DNA of 64,000 nucleotides from Silurus meridionalis (Eukaryota > Chordata > Actinopteri > Siluriformes > Siluridae): positions 25,719,632-25,783,631 of the forward strand of contig NC_060885.1 of assembly GCF_014805685.1 (NCBI RefSeq), written 5' to 3'. The notes under the pieces were generated by a model. The model was not told where the DNA came from. It saw only the letters and a program-made list of their open reading frames with translations, and did no database searches. This document shows, piece by piece, positions 42,966-53,495 of the stretch. The translations under genes were made by a program, and so were the position numbers. Numbering within the stretch: the stretch's first letter is position 1; each line of letters starts with the position of its first letter.

Positions 42966-43204
42966 AACTGTACTATGCTAAATATAACTGCTTTTATTGC
43001 TGCTCCTGATACAATTTTTTTCTAATGTTTATCAGATTTAGCTAAATTCATCTGGATAACCTGCTGCCCATTTGTTTACCTACACCATTCCAACTATATT
43101 CATCATACAGATTATAAGCTACAGACCACTCTCCTTTCCAGTGCTCACTTAGGGAAGAGATTTAGAGCTAAAATACAGTAAGCAAATGCTTATAGCATGA
43201 AGAC

Positions 43205-43451
43205 TGTCAGGGAACCACCAGCCACGCCTCCCTCCTACACTCAGCACACTCCTACTAACCCGCCCTCCTACTAATCAACTTCACTTGTCTCCAATCTACT
43301 CTCCCCTTCATAAGGCCCCCATTTCCACTTGCTCACCATCCAATCTGTAGTTCACACTGGCAATCATCCCTGGACTGCCAACATTACGGATTATACCCGT
43401 TTTCCGGTTTGTGCTTATACTTGAGCTTCTACTCTTGATCCACGTGTGACA
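43205..43451 (+). repeat. 5' LTR of the 43.2-48.7 kb Gypsy element
   Basis: 247 bp from TGTCAGGGAACC to CACGTGTGACA. Compared with the 3' LTR it lacks the stretch between GTGCTTATA and CTCTTGATCCACG that contains the AATAAAGC signal. It is therefore internally deleted. Confidence 0.88.
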
Positions 43452-44902
43452 GAAGATCGGCCCGGAACCGACCACTTACCTCGACCTGACCGATCCAGGA
43501 TAGCATTTCTCATCTTCTTACTCACTTACAAGGGCTAAATAGAACGCCATTGGCTCATAACCAGATCATATGTGCTATTAACCAGCCACTTTGCAGAGGT
43601 TTTCTGCACCGCCACTGGACCCCCTACCCTGCGCCAAGGGTCCTCTTAGCTCACTAAGTACAGCCTCCACTTCCACACCTGGCGGCCAGCAGTGGCTGGA
43701 ACAAGACCGCTCTTCTCCGAGAATACCGGCAAGGATTAAATTCGGACATTACCCCCTGGAATCTGAATTGCCGCCGGCACCCAAACGTGCTTTTTTTTCA
43801 GATGCCAGCAAAAGGAGCTTAAACTGCTCGGTCATATTTGATCATAAATGTCAAAGTAATACATCATTTAAATCTGTAAAGGGTCTACTTTCATTTGTGT
43901 ATGCTCACTATATAAACAAAACGTTGTATTTTTTAAATGAATAAAATAGTCAGGGTGCGCCATCTGTCGCCTTTGTCTGCGTGATCTTCGTTTAGAAACG
44001 CGTCATCAAAAAGCGCTGAAACTCGGCCAATATCTGACACACGGAAATAAAAAATATATCTTTGGACAGCTTAAAGTGTGTAGTTTTAGAATAAGTCAGT
44101 GAAATAAACATGTTTGTGAATATGAATATAAATCATGTGAAACCAAGTAGAGGCACAGATTTTCCACCGCAGCTCATTATCTGATAATGAGCTGTGAGCG
44201 GACACGCCCCCCCCGCTATTCACAGGTAAAACAGTTCACACGTTGAGTCACACACACACACACGCCCCGGACAGTGGCATAAAACAATGCCAGAGAAGAT
44301 TGTGATTCCGACGAGGAGCGTTTGCATTTTGAGTAAGTTATTTAGTCTTACATTCTGATCATATAAAACTCATATTGTTTGTAGACATCTCTGCCTAGCT
44401 TTTGTCAGCATTGCCTTTTAATGTTACAACAAAAATCTGCCAATATCTGCTCATTTGTAACATTAACTGTTTGTAATTGTATGCCCTAAATATTGTTGAC
44501 GTTAAATAAAGTTATATTTTAGCCTCAGTTCAGTTTTGGTTAGTGTCACTGATCATCCTGAAAGGCTGTTATGTAGTGTTAGCCAGCAGAGATGTTCCGG
44601 AATGCTGAGGTGTAAATGCTATATGTACAATGCATGCTAACAAATATATATTGTTTAAGTGTATTAATCAAAAATACTAAAAAATATATTGTTTGATTAT
44701 TTTTAGGAATGTGGCTGCATCACCCTTGCCTTCACTGGAAACTCACACCAGGCCACACAGGGGTCACTCCATTTTGAGTTCGACCGAGAATCATCCTGAG
44801 TAAGTACATATTTTATATTTTCTTAAATTATATTTAGTTTGAATCATTATTGCATTGTATGACATATGCAAACAACTTTACCAATGACACAATTAGTGAT
44901 GT

Positions 44903-44904
<2 letters not shown>

Positions 44905-44947
<43 letters not shown>
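44905..44947. repeat. (GT)n microsatellite
   Basis: About 21 GT units inside the piggyBac element. Confidence 0.98.
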
Positions 44948-44949
<2 letters not shown>

Positions 44950-45214
44950 TTTCATAAACAGATGTGATCAAGCACCTGCTCCAAAAAGGGCAAAGGCAGC
45001 ACACACAGTCCACCATGTCATGGCAGGATCAGACAGATAACGACACAGTTCCACAGACTCTGCGATTCCTGCCCGCACATTAACCTGGACCTCAACTGAG
45101 GTCTTCTGACTCTCATTCTCCATGTAGTCTATATAAAATGTTTTTCTCGGAGAGAATGCTCAAGCTGCCAAGTCAATAGCCAAGGGACGCAAATACAAAT
45201 GGAGAGATGTAACC

Positions 45215-45649
45215 GTGAGTGAGATGTATCGCTACATTGGGCTCTTATTTTACATGGCAATGGTAAAGTTGCCCTCCATCATAGACTACTGGCGACAGAG
45301 CAGAATTTTCACAGTTCCCTTTCCAGCAACAATTATGTCAAGGGACAGATACAGGACAATTTTGTGGAATGTACACATTAGTCACCCAGATGCAGACAAA
45401 GAAAACGACAGAAAGAGGGGCACATCTGAACATGACCGTCTGTTCAGAGTGAAACCGCTTATGGATACAATCCGTAAGACCTGCAAAGCAATGTATCATC
45501 CCAGAAGACATTTAGCCATGGATGAGAGCATGGTAGCATGCAAAGCTAACACTGGGAGGACACAGTACATGAAAGCCAAGCCAACTAAGTGGGGGTTCAA
45601 GTTGTTTGTTCTTGCTGATTCCTCAAATGGATACACTATTATTATTTAA
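45215..45649 (+). pseudogene. piggyBac transposase, truncated
   Basis: 144 codons of the PGBD/DDE_Tnp_1_7 family: YRYIGLLFYMAMVKLPSI, Y-W-R-Q-S-R-I-F, R-D-R-Y-R-T-I-L-W-N-V-H-I, then MDESMVACKANTGRTQYMKA (first catalytic Asp in L-A-M-D-E-S-M) and K-P-T-K-W-G-F-K-L-F-V-L-A-D. It ends in S-N-G-Y-T-I-I-I-stop, where the family continues with the second Asp, so the C-terminal half is deleted. An upstream part (D-S-D-E-E-R-L-H-F near 44308) suggests a spliced N-terminus with GT donors at about 44333 and 44800. Confidence 0.9.
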
Positions 45650-46719
45650 TGCATAGTATTGTAGCCCTACAGGCTAGGATTCGCGGAACCCAACTGTAGT
45701 GTATTGTTTTTGTTGCACTCTTTATTTTTTATACATATTGTACTGTATTGTTTTGTTGTTACACAATTCCTTTTTTAATACTATCCTTGCTAATGTGTGT
45801 TTTAAATAAACCACAAAGGAAACACATTCCTTGTTGTAGTTTTGTACTTCTTACTGTGATCCTGGCTCAGTGATCCACAGCTCATTATGTAATCGACAGC
45901 TCATTATGCAACCCATTGTCTGCGAAGCTGTCAGTCACAGCATGTCGACGCCTCTTCGCATATGGCCTTTCAAAGTAGAAAGTGTCTTTTTAAATTTTAA
46001 ATCAAAGTATTGTTTAATGTGAATGAGCAGGCAGGATGATTTTCACATGATTAAAAAAAAAACCCTACATTAGAAGCTCTGGTCTCAAAAAGTCTTGGGA
46101 AAACAAGTTTACTATAGGTATTGTGGCCTTATTTCAGTAAGTTTTTTTTTTTGCTTTTTCAAAAACCACGCGTAAACCTTATTTTGTCAAAAATACAAAC
46201 AAACAAATATAAGTTGTTTACATATTATGGTAGCACAGTTTGTGCTGAATACAGTGTAATAAGTCTTTTGTCAATAATATATTTTAAAAGCAACTAAAAA
46301 GAACCAAATGTAAGAGCATGTCAAAATCTCTCAAGGGGCCAAAAACACCCTCAGACTCCAGAGGGTTAAGCTGGCCATAGCCATCTACGATGATAAGCTG
46401 GGGGTAGAAGGCTTTCATTCAGTGGTCCATCCGCATTTTCCAGCGGCTAGTGACTTGTCGTTCCCCGGCAACGAAACCTGCCCCTCCACACAATCCACAC
46501 ACTCCACACTCTCTTCTACTCCAGAACCTGAACCCATGCAAGTTGAATCCCAATGGCTGTCGAGAAGAGAGAGAGAGAGAGAGCACCGCCTCCTAAGCAG
46601 AGTCTGCCTGTATTGTGGCAAGCACAGACACCTTATTTCCCAGTGTCCGGCCCGACCCGCAGTACTGCTGACTTCACCGCAAAAATCACTCACTTATCTA
46701 AGCTCCCGGTCACACTAAT

Positions 46720-48600
46720 CACCCCCATGATCTTCCTTCTGGTCTCCGGCTCAGCGGGCAACTTCATCTCCCAGGACTGCCTAGAGCAGCTTCAGCTACA
46801 CCGGGAGAGAGGGACATGGAAGCTTGCGGTGCAAACCATCCAAAAGAGCCCCTCAGGGCATGGCTGGGTGAAGTACTGTACCCCAGTGGTCATCCTCCAG
46901 GTAAGCTTGTTCCATCGTGAGGAGATCTGGTTCCTTGTCCTTGAGAACTCCACAGAAAGCATCATCCCTGGCTGGCACTACACGCACCGAAGTTCTTCTG
47001 GAACCCGTGTGACATCCTTGAGTGGAGCTACCAGTACAGGGAGCAATGTCTTCACCACCTTCCCCGTCCGTGTCCTTTCCCGATCCCCCTAGCAGCCACG
47101 TTAGTGGAGAGCCCGGAGAACTCCCGGAGTACCGATCGTTTATGGATATATTCAGCAAGCAGGCGGTGATTCGCCTGCAACCCCACCATCCTTGGGACTA
47201 CGTCATTGACCTGGTGCCAGACGCAAAGCTGCCTAAAGGCCGGGTGTACCCGTTATCGATTCCAGAGCGCGCAGCAATGGAGGATTACGTCCAACAAGCC
47301 CTTTGGCAGGGCTTCATCACTCCATCCTCCTCCCCCGCAGCCTCCAGCTTCTTCATTGTGGAGAAGAAAGGAGGAGGTCCCAAGAGGATCTACGGGGAGC
47401 AAGGATCTTCATGAAACTAGACCTCTGCAGTGCCTACAATCTGGTGTGTATCCCCAAGGGAGATGAGTGGAAGACGAACTTTATCACTTCCTCTGGGCAC
47501 TACGAGTATCGCGTCATGCCGTATGGTCTATCCATTTCCTCCGGTGTTCCAAACCTTCATGAACTAAGCTCTCCTCCGTGGAACAAATCTATTATGGGAA
47601 CAAGGAGCTTTTGGCCATCAGACTGGCGCTCGAGGAGTGGCGTCACTGGCTGGAGGGGGTGGCACTCCGCGTCTGCTTTACCATTACCTACCGCCAGGCT
47701 CCAAGAATGGCAAGGCCGACACCCTGTCCCGGATCCATGGTCCCGATGAGCCATTGTTCCTTCTAATCTAATCCTCAGCCCCATCGTCTGGGAGTTGGAG
47801 GAGGAGATCCAGGCCATGGCGCAACCCCCACGGTATGCCCAGAAGGAAGGACGTTCATCCCAGCTGGTCCCCCTGCCCATTCCGCAGCACCCGTGGTCAC
47901 ATCTAGGGTAGATTTCATCATGGACCTGCCCAACTCAAATGGTGGTGTACCGATTCTCCAAGGCTTGCAAGCTGGTTCCCCTCCGTGGCCTGCCTACAGC
48001 CCTAGAGACCACAGAAGCGCTCTTCCATTACATCTTCCGGAACTTGTCCGACCGGGGACCCCAGTTTACATCCCATGTGTGGAAGGTGTTCTTTCGACTC
48101 CTAGGGGTCACAGTGAATCTGTTGTCGGGATACCACCCACAGACCAACAGGCAGATGGAGCAGAAGATACAGGAGCTGGCAACAAACAGCCTGGAATCGC
48201 TTCCTCCCCTGGGCCAAGTACGCGCAGAACTCCCTGCGCCACTGTTTCCAAAAGAGCGTGAACATGTGAAAAGCTGCACACACCCAGCCCCAATGTACCG
48301 TCAGAACCACCCAGAGGTTCGCAGATCCTCGGAGGTCGGAAGCCCCCCTTACCAACCGGGTGATCAGGTCTGGTTGTCCACCCGAGATCTGCGCCTACAG
48401 CTACCCTGCAGGAAACTCTCCCCCGTTTCATCGGGCCGTTCCAGATCATCAGGTTGGTGAATGACGTGGCCTATCGGCTCAACCTGCCCCCTAGGTACTG
48501 CATCCAGCCGACCTTTAATGTGTCACTCCTGAAACCCTTCATGCCCCCCACCACGGAGCACCCTGGGGTCACCATAGATCCTCCTCCCCCCGGAGATGCT
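46720..48600 (+). pseudogene. pol of the Gypsy element (protease to integrase), broken
   Basis: The protease-like motif at about 46740 reads LVSGSAGNFISQ, with Val-Ser where the active-site Asp-Ser is expected. Reverse transcriptase: [35 protein letters not shown] and [13 protein letters not shown], then [10 protein letters not shown] deletion at about 47565 jumps straight to RNase H ([17 protein letters not shown]), so the YxDD palm is missing. Integrase core remnants follow: [24 protein letters not shown] and [22 protein letters not shown] ends it. Confidence 0.88.
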
Positions 48601-48602
48601 GG

Positions 48603-48728
48603 ACCAGCATTATGGATTATACCTGTTTTCCGGTTCGTGCTTATAGTACACAGCTTCTGCCTCGTGTACTGAGACTAATAAAGCATTTGCCTGTGCTCTG
48701 GTTTCTGACTCTTGATCCACGCATGACA
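48603..48728 (+). repeat. 3' LTR (5'-truncated) of the same element
   Basis: From about ACCAGCATTATGGATTATAC to CACGCATGACA, matching the 5' LTR near 43385 and at its end. It retains CTAATAAAGCATTTG, the likely polyadenylation signal. Its first part is missing. Confidence 0.85.
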
Positions 48729-48816
48729 AAGACCCTCTTATCTCACTCTGAATTAGTCACTGTAGCTGCAACAGAGACTTTCACTTTATCTATCTTTGCA
48801 TCAATGCCACACTCTT

Positions 48817-49039
48817 TTTAATTTTTTATCAATTTTGTAAAGATTTTAAACAAACTTTTTTCTTTTTTTCTTTCACTTTGTTATTATGGAGTATCGTTTG
48901 TAGAGTTTTGAGATAAAATAATGAATTTAATCTTTTATTATAATCTTTAATGATCTTTAATTTTTGAATAAGGCTGCAACATTCTGTAACAAAATGTGAA
49001 AAAAGTGAAGTGGCGTAAATAAGTTCCAGATAAACTGTA
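48817..49039. mobile_element. Tc1-like terminal fragment
   Basis: TTTTGTAAAGATTTTAAACA..., TCACTTTGTTATTATGGAGT..., AAGGCTGCAAC and finally GTGAAAAAAGTGAAG...ACTGTA. This is the inverse of the terminus at 2327-2400. Confidence 0.75.
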
Positions 49040-49043
49040 TAGA

Positions 49044-49250
49044 TGAGTGAGCCAAAATCTTCTACAATAGTGTGTGAAACAGAAGTCATACAGAAAATAA
49101 ATACTAGTTATTGCTGTTAAAGGAGGTTCATAAAGCTACTGAATCATAAGGTAATATGTATTTTCCACACATGGTTTCTTCATTTTGCCTTTATTTTTGT
49201 GATACAGGGTGACTGAAGGGAGTCAGATGTTTATGAACAGTTAGTACACA
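49044..49250 (+). mobile_element. Tc1-like transposase 3' end fragment
   Basis: GAGCCAAAATCTTCTACAA corresponds to the W-A-K-I-x-x-x end of the transposase. The rest is the 3' non-coding part (AAAGGAGGTTCATAAAGCTA, CTGAATCATAAGGT, CCACACATGGTTTCTTCATT) of the family seen at 1772-2150. Confidence 0.7.
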
Positions 49251-49427
49251 GTAAGCAGTGATGAGAGGGGGACGAGCTAGGCACAATAAAGCATTGGACG
49301 TTACAATATCGTTTGTTTGCTTTCAACAGCTTTGTTTGAAGTAGTGAGTCTATCACAGCAACGTGAGGGACAATTTTAAGGAGGAGGAGTAAAAGCTGTA
49401 TTCAAGAGGATGGTCGTCATCTAAAAC

Positions 49428-49630
49428 AGTGTTCCCCAACCCCCAGGCCACAAACTGGCACCGGTCTGTTGGTCAATTGGCACAAAAGAATACATAACTT
49501 TCATTATTTCTGTTTTATTTATTATCTGATTCTGAACGGATTTATTTTGAAAAATTGCCGGATTCTCTCCGCCACATCTGTCTATGACTCACTCTTGATG
49601 CATGTCAAGATGCTTGTCTCGGTCACGTCT
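49428..49630. mobile_element. hAT non-autonomous element (family A, copy 3, truncated)
   Basis: It begins CAGTGTTCCCCAACCCCCAG and matches the first 200 bp of 13837-14355 (TATCTGATTCTGAACG, GGATTCTCTCCGCCACATCT, GCATGTCAAGATGCTTGTCTCG). It stops at about 49630, exactly where a Tc1 fragment starts. Confidence 0.85.
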
Positions 49631-49889
49631 TACCTACAAACTTAAGACGTGCCTGGACATGTGCTGGTTTAAGCAGGGGAACCTTCTGTGCCATGCATGA
49701 TTTCAAACCATGACGTCTTAGTGTATTACCAACAGTAACCTTGGAAACGGTGGTCCCAGCTCTTTTCAGGTCATTGACCAGCTCCTCCTGTGTAGTTCTG
49801 GGCTGATTTCTTACCTTCCTTAGGATCATTGAGACCCCACGAGGTGAGATCTTGCATGGAGCCCCAGTCCGAGGGAGATTGACAGTCAT
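49623..49889 (-). pseudogene. Tc1-like transposase N-terminal/central fragment
   Basis: 88 codons: [14 protein letters not shown] (the hook after the first helix-turn-helix), [35 protein letters not shown] (second helix-turn-helix) and [12 protein letters not shown]. It is cut before the first catalytic Asp. Confidence 0.88.
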
Positions 49890-50394
49890 GTTTAGCTTCT
49901 TCCATTTTCTAATGATTGCTCCAACAGTGGACCTTTTTTCACCAAGCTGCTTGGCAATTTCCCCGTAGCCCTTTCCAGCCTTGTGGAGGTTACAATTTTG
50001 TCTCTAGTGTCTTTGGACAGCTCTTTGGTCTTGGCCATGTTAGTAGTTGGATTTTTACTGATTGTATGGTGTGGACAGGTGTCTTTATGCAGCTAATGAC
50101 CTCAAACAGGTGCATCTAATTTAGGATAATAAATGTAGTGGAGGTGGACATTTTAAAGGCAGACTAACAGGTCTTTGAGGGTCAGAATTCTAGTTAATAG
50201 ACAGGTGTTCAAATACTTATTTGCAGCTGTATCATATAAATAAATAGTTTAAAAATCATACATTGTGATTTCTGTATTTTTTTTCTGTCTCTCACAGTGG
50301 ACATGCACCTACGATGACAATTTCAGACCCCTCCATGATTTCTAAGTGGGAGAACTTGCAAAATAGCAGGGTGTTCAAATACTTATTTTCCTCA

Positions 50395-50397
<3 letters not shown>
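49632..50397 (-). mobile_element. Tc1-like transposon, 5' half only
   Basis: The right terminus reads, inverted, CAGTGAGGAAAATAAGTATT and continues with a long subterminal repeat. The minus strand then encodes the N-terminal half of the transposase: helix-turn-helix at about 49880-50040 (in pieces) and the frame 49623-49889. The catalytic half is missing at the junction with the hAT fragment at 49630. Confidence 0.88.

Positions 50398-50464
<67 letters not shown>
50398..50464. repeat. (TA)n microsatellite
   Basis: About 33 TA units directly abutting the Tc1 terminus at 50397. It probably grew from the TA target site. Confidence 0.98.
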
Positions 50465-50468
<4 letters not shown>

Positions 50469-50501
50469 GTTCATAAGTATTCAGATAATTTACTCAGAAC
50501 T

Positions 50502-50503
<2 letters not shown>

Positions 50504-50538
<35 letters not shown>
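50504..50538. repeat. (AAT)n microsatellite
   Basis: About 11 AAT units preceding a LINE/SINE-type tail. Confidence 0.95.
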
Positions 50539-50632
50539 TGTTTAATTTATATAGCGCCTTTCCCAAGCTCAAGGATGCTTTACAAGGTACAATATTTCAA
50601 GACAGATGAAACATAGTGAACATGCATATACA
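50539..50632 (-). mobile_element. short retroposon tail
   Basis: AATTTATATAGCGCCTTTCC and AAGGATGCTTTACAAGGTAC form a widespread fish tail motif, next to an AAT run that would be its 3' end. Class uncertain. Confidence 0.5.
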
Positions 50633-50902
50633 TATTTGTCGGACACTTAGTTGAAGTAGCTTTGGCAGCATTTACAGGCTTTTAAATTTACAAGTCTTTT
50701 TGGGTATGATATAACAAGCTTTACACGCTTGGATTGAGGCATTTTCTACCATTCTTCATGGCAAATCCTCTCAAACTGGGGCAAGTCAGGTTTCTTTAGA
50801 GATGTTCATTAAGGTTAAAGTCTGGGCCATTTTAAAAACATTCACAGAATTTTCCATGTAAAAAGTTGAACCTTGAGCCCAGTCTGAGGTCCTGAGCGAT
50901 GT

Positions 50903-51868
50903 GTGGAACAGGTTCCCCTTCAGGAACTCAAGCTGCATCAAAAAGCATTAAAATGCACATAGAGTGAAAAGGGCCGCTAGCTTCTGTTTGTTCATGAAGA
51001 GCTCTATGTGCGTATGTGTCTATGGTAAGTGGAAAATGCTAAATGTCTGAAAAAATAGAAAATAGAAAAAAGAAAAAAAAAAAGAAAATTAAAGCAAGCA
51101 TGAAGAGTAAGCACTCTTCAGGCCCCAGCTCCTAATCTCCGATCTCTCCACTGAGGTGGTAGAAATTATTCTGGGAGGTCGTATGGCGCACCTCTTGACC
51201 ACTTGACCTTAGTGCCACTCCTGGCCCCTCTGTTATTCGACCTAGCTGTGCCCATCCACACTAGGCAGGGATTTGTCTCCACTAATGTACTGAAGGCCCC
51301 ACCCTTAATCCAAGATGGCAGAAACCATGTTTGTCCTGTATTGTTTGTTTTTTGTTTGGAAAAGGCATCTCTTTTAAATATTATTTTATTTAAATTGAAA
51401 TGCACTTGAGCTGTCTTTTGCGTTTTTGTTTGTTTTGTGATTGTGTGATTTAATTTGTTCTGCTATTTTGGCCAGGTCTCTCTTGAAAAAGATTCTATAT
51501 CTCAATGAGACTAAAATGGTTAAATAAATGTTAAAAAAAAAAATAAAATTGGTCAAGCTGGTGTTATTGGACTCTCGTTTCTGAAGCATTGTTGACGCAG
51601 CTCGGGTTGCTGGAGGGGAATGTCTCCAGGTGATGTATGTAACCATGCTTCCCCGAAGGGAACGAGATGCTGCATCTCTATGCCACACTTCTGCCATCCC
51701 TGTAGTGCTTCCTTCCCTTTTTAGAAGCTAGCGCCGTTTTCACTCCATGTGTGTTTTATAGCTTCCTGGTCATGACTTCACCCCGCTGGTGACACTGTGT
51801 TTTCCATTGGACTGATTACACACATGACTCATAGCGTAGACAATACATAACCTAGAGACATTTTTATT
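50903..51868 (+). mobile_element. DIRS-like non-autonomous insertion
   Basis: The left end (TTCCCCTTCAGGAACTCAAGC) and the right part 51640-51868 (CCCCGAAGGGAACGAGATGC, then GCTTCCTGGTCATGACTTCA and ACATAACCTAGAGACATTTT) match the DIRS-like ends at 18174-18458 and 20535. No recombinase or reverse transcriptase inside. It separates two parts of one Tc1 element. Confidence 0.6.
51395..51545 (+). mobile_element. LINE 3' tail fragment
   Basis: TTTGGCCAGGTCTCTCTTGAAAAAG, ATCTCAATGAGACTAAAATGG, TTAAATAAATG and then a poly-A run form a typical LINE 3' end. Length about 150 bp. Confidence 0.55.
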
Positions 51869-52069
51869 GAGAACATCTATGTACTTTGCTCCATTTAGCT
51901 TTCCCTCAACCCTGACTAGTCTCCCAGTCCCTGCTGCAGAAAAACACCCCCACAGCATGATGCTGCCACCATCTTGTTAAACTTTTTGGATGGTTTTGAA
52001 GAGGTGATGAGCAGTGACTGATTTCCTCCAGGGATAACATTTAGAATTAAAGCCAGAAAATCTTGTTAC

Positions 52070-52430
52070 ACCAGTCTGAGAGTCCTTTAGGTGTATATTG
52101 GCAAACTGGGCTTCCATGGGTCTTGCACTGAGGAAAATCTTCTGTCCAGACACGTTCTGGAGCAAATTTACTATTGGGTCTCCTCTCTTACTAAGGCCCT
52201 GGTTACTCAGTTAGGCCGGGTGACCAGGTCTTGGAAGAGTTCTGGTTGTGCCAAACTTCTTCCATTTAAGAATTATGGAGGCCACGGTGTTATTGAGAAT
52301 TTCAATGCAACAAAATTTTCTTGTAGCCTTGCAACAATGTCTTTGAGCTCTGCAGGCAGTTATTTTGACCTCATCTGTGCCTTTCAAATCATACCCAATC
52401 ACACGATCAAGAGATATGGGAGGCACCTAA
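52070..52430 (-). pseudogene. Tc1-like transposase remnant
   Basis: The minus strand carries the N-terminal helix-turn-helix region (frame 52211-52426 with V-A-S-I-I-L-K-W-K-K-F-G-T-T-R-T-L-P-R-P-G) and the following linker (52070-52165). Later parts appear around 51900-51970. All in separate frames. Confidence 0.75.
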
Positions 52431-52714
52431 ACTAATATTCAAGTGTTGTTGCAAAGGGTCTGAATACTTATGTACATGTGATATAAAAAAAAAATAATTC
52501 TGTTAAAAAAAAAAAATGTACAGACATTTCTAGATTTCTGTTTTGCTTTGTCATTATGGGGTACTGAGTGTAGATCAATGACAAAAAAATCAATCCGAAT
52601 GATTGTAGTATCAGACTGTAACATAAAACTGAAAATAGTGAAGGGGGTCTGAATACTTTCTGAATGCACTGTATATGTCTATGATGAATACTGTGTAAAA
52701 ATACATGTTCTTAC

Positions 52715-52851
52715 CTCTTCCTCTTCACTGGTGCCACCTTCCTCCTGTACTTCCTCTTCCTCCTCCTCATTTTCTTCACTGCTGGAACTTTCATACTTAA
52801 CCTCAGTTCTCCATGAACTAGGCACAGTACCACTGCACTGGAAATTCCAAG
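52715..52851 (-). CDS. arid4b: arid4b exon (acidic linker before the ARID domain)
   Basis: The 137-bp exon has donor GTAAGA below 52715 and is read with acceptor GTGCAG before 52851. This start gives phase agreement on both sides: two bases plus 45 codons, ending in phase 0. The peptide contains VPSSWRTEV, matching the ARID4 pattern P-x-x-W-[KR]-T-E, followed by a Ser/Glu-rich acidic run. The acceptor is the least certain boundary: its pyrimidine tract is poor, and two more CAGs lie a few bases inside. The linker just upstream of V-P-S-S-W looks about five residues shorter than I recall for mammalian ARID4B. A Tc1 terminus ends 43 bp beyond the donor. Confidence 0.85.
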
Positions 52852-53418
52852 CTGCACTCATCACTAATTAAGCCAATACACAGAAATTTTTATAATTACA
52901 CAATTACAGGTTCTGTAAATCCCAACTATTCAAAATTTAGGTCACACTGTTTCAGGTACTATCCATTATCTGTTATTTTTTGGTTTCTAAAAATTGGTGA
53001 AAATCATACAGTACTCTAGGCCTGGATAAATAACAACAAACAATTGAAGAAGTGTGTATGTTCCTCTTCCATTACTATATGACTATTTTAGCTAATCATT
53101 GTGATTGATACAAATCATAGTTTAAGGAGGGAAACTAAAGTCTATTCATATTAATAGTACAGACATATTGAAAATGCCATTGATGTTAAACATTTGAAAA
53201 CACTGCCATACACTGCCACTGCCATACACTGAGGCAATTTATAGTCATACCAATTTTATCATGTTCTGGAAAAGGTTAGCTCTACACTGTAACATGTACA
53301 CATTGATTTGACTACATTACTGGCATGAACAGCACTTTTGAAACAGGGAAAGTGAACATTTAATTGTTTTCTGTACTAGTAATGGGTCAGTGGAAATGGT
53401 GTTAGTGTAGTTGCTCAC
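52852..53418. other. short arid4b intron free of recognisable mobile elements
   Basis: 567 bp between two coding exons. A CACTGCCATACACTG direct repeat is near 53200-53230; otherwise nothing. Confidence 0.5.
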
Positions 53419-53495
53419 CTGGCTTAAGGCTGGCTTCTGCTTTTGGATCCATTTCACTATCAAGTTCCTTAATGTCTTTCCGTAAAATCATATAA
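53419..53495 (-). CDS. arid4b: arid4b exon (end of RBB1NT region)
   Basis: The 77-bp exon has acceptor TTTCAG before 53495 and donor GTGAGC below 53419. One base completes the Phe codon of the previous exon; then come 25 codons beginning YMILRKDIKELDSE and ending ASLKP, with one base left over. R-K-D-I-K-E is the hallmark of this stretch in ARID4A/B. Only 567 bp of intron separate it from the next exon. That short intron contains no recognisable transposon, unlike its neighbours. Confidence 0.9.

Larger units (their letters stand above)
43823..46365 (+). mobile_element. piggyBac-like transposon nested in Gypsy gag
   Basis: The target duplication TTAA is at 43819-43822 and 46366-46369. The right end reads, inverted, CCCTCTGGAGTCTGAGGGTG, a typical piggyBac-type terminus. 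The left end (ACTGCTCGGTCATATTTGAT) is different, so the terminal repeats are asymmetric or decayed. It contains a split transposase gene and a GT microsatellite (44905-44947). Confidence 0.85.
43560..46718 (+). pseudogene. gag of the Gypsy element, split by piggyBac
   Basis: The first part lies in 43560-43818; the second part resumes at 46370 with the frame E-L | [13 protein letters not shown] across the TTAA site. A CCHC zinc knuckle [14 protein letters not shown] is near 46604-46645. Removing the insertion restores a plausible local frame, which supports the insertion model. Other frame breaks remain. Confidence 0.75.
43205..48728 (+). mobile_element. Ty3/Gypsy retrotransposon carrying a nested piggyBac
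   Basis: It starts TGTCAGGGAACC, ends ATGACA and is flanked by the 5-bp duplication AAGAC (43200-43204 and 48729-48733). Parts in order: 5' LTR, gag start, piggyBac insertion, rest of gag with zinc knuckle, protease, reverse transcriptase, RNase H, integrase and truncated 3' LTR. Several internal deletions and frameshifts make it inactive. Confidence 0.93.
50465..52671 (-). mobile_element. Tc1-like transposon broken by a DIRS fragment and a LINE tail
   Basis: The left terminus is visible as AAGTATTCAGATAATTTACT (50475-50497). The right end reads GGGGTCTGAATACTTTCTGAATGCACTG and ends at 52671. Transposase sequence on the minus strand occurs at 50640-50902 and again at 51869-52430, with a DIRS-like insertion between them. 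The right end lies 43 bp from the arid4b exon 52715-52851. Confidence 0.8.
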
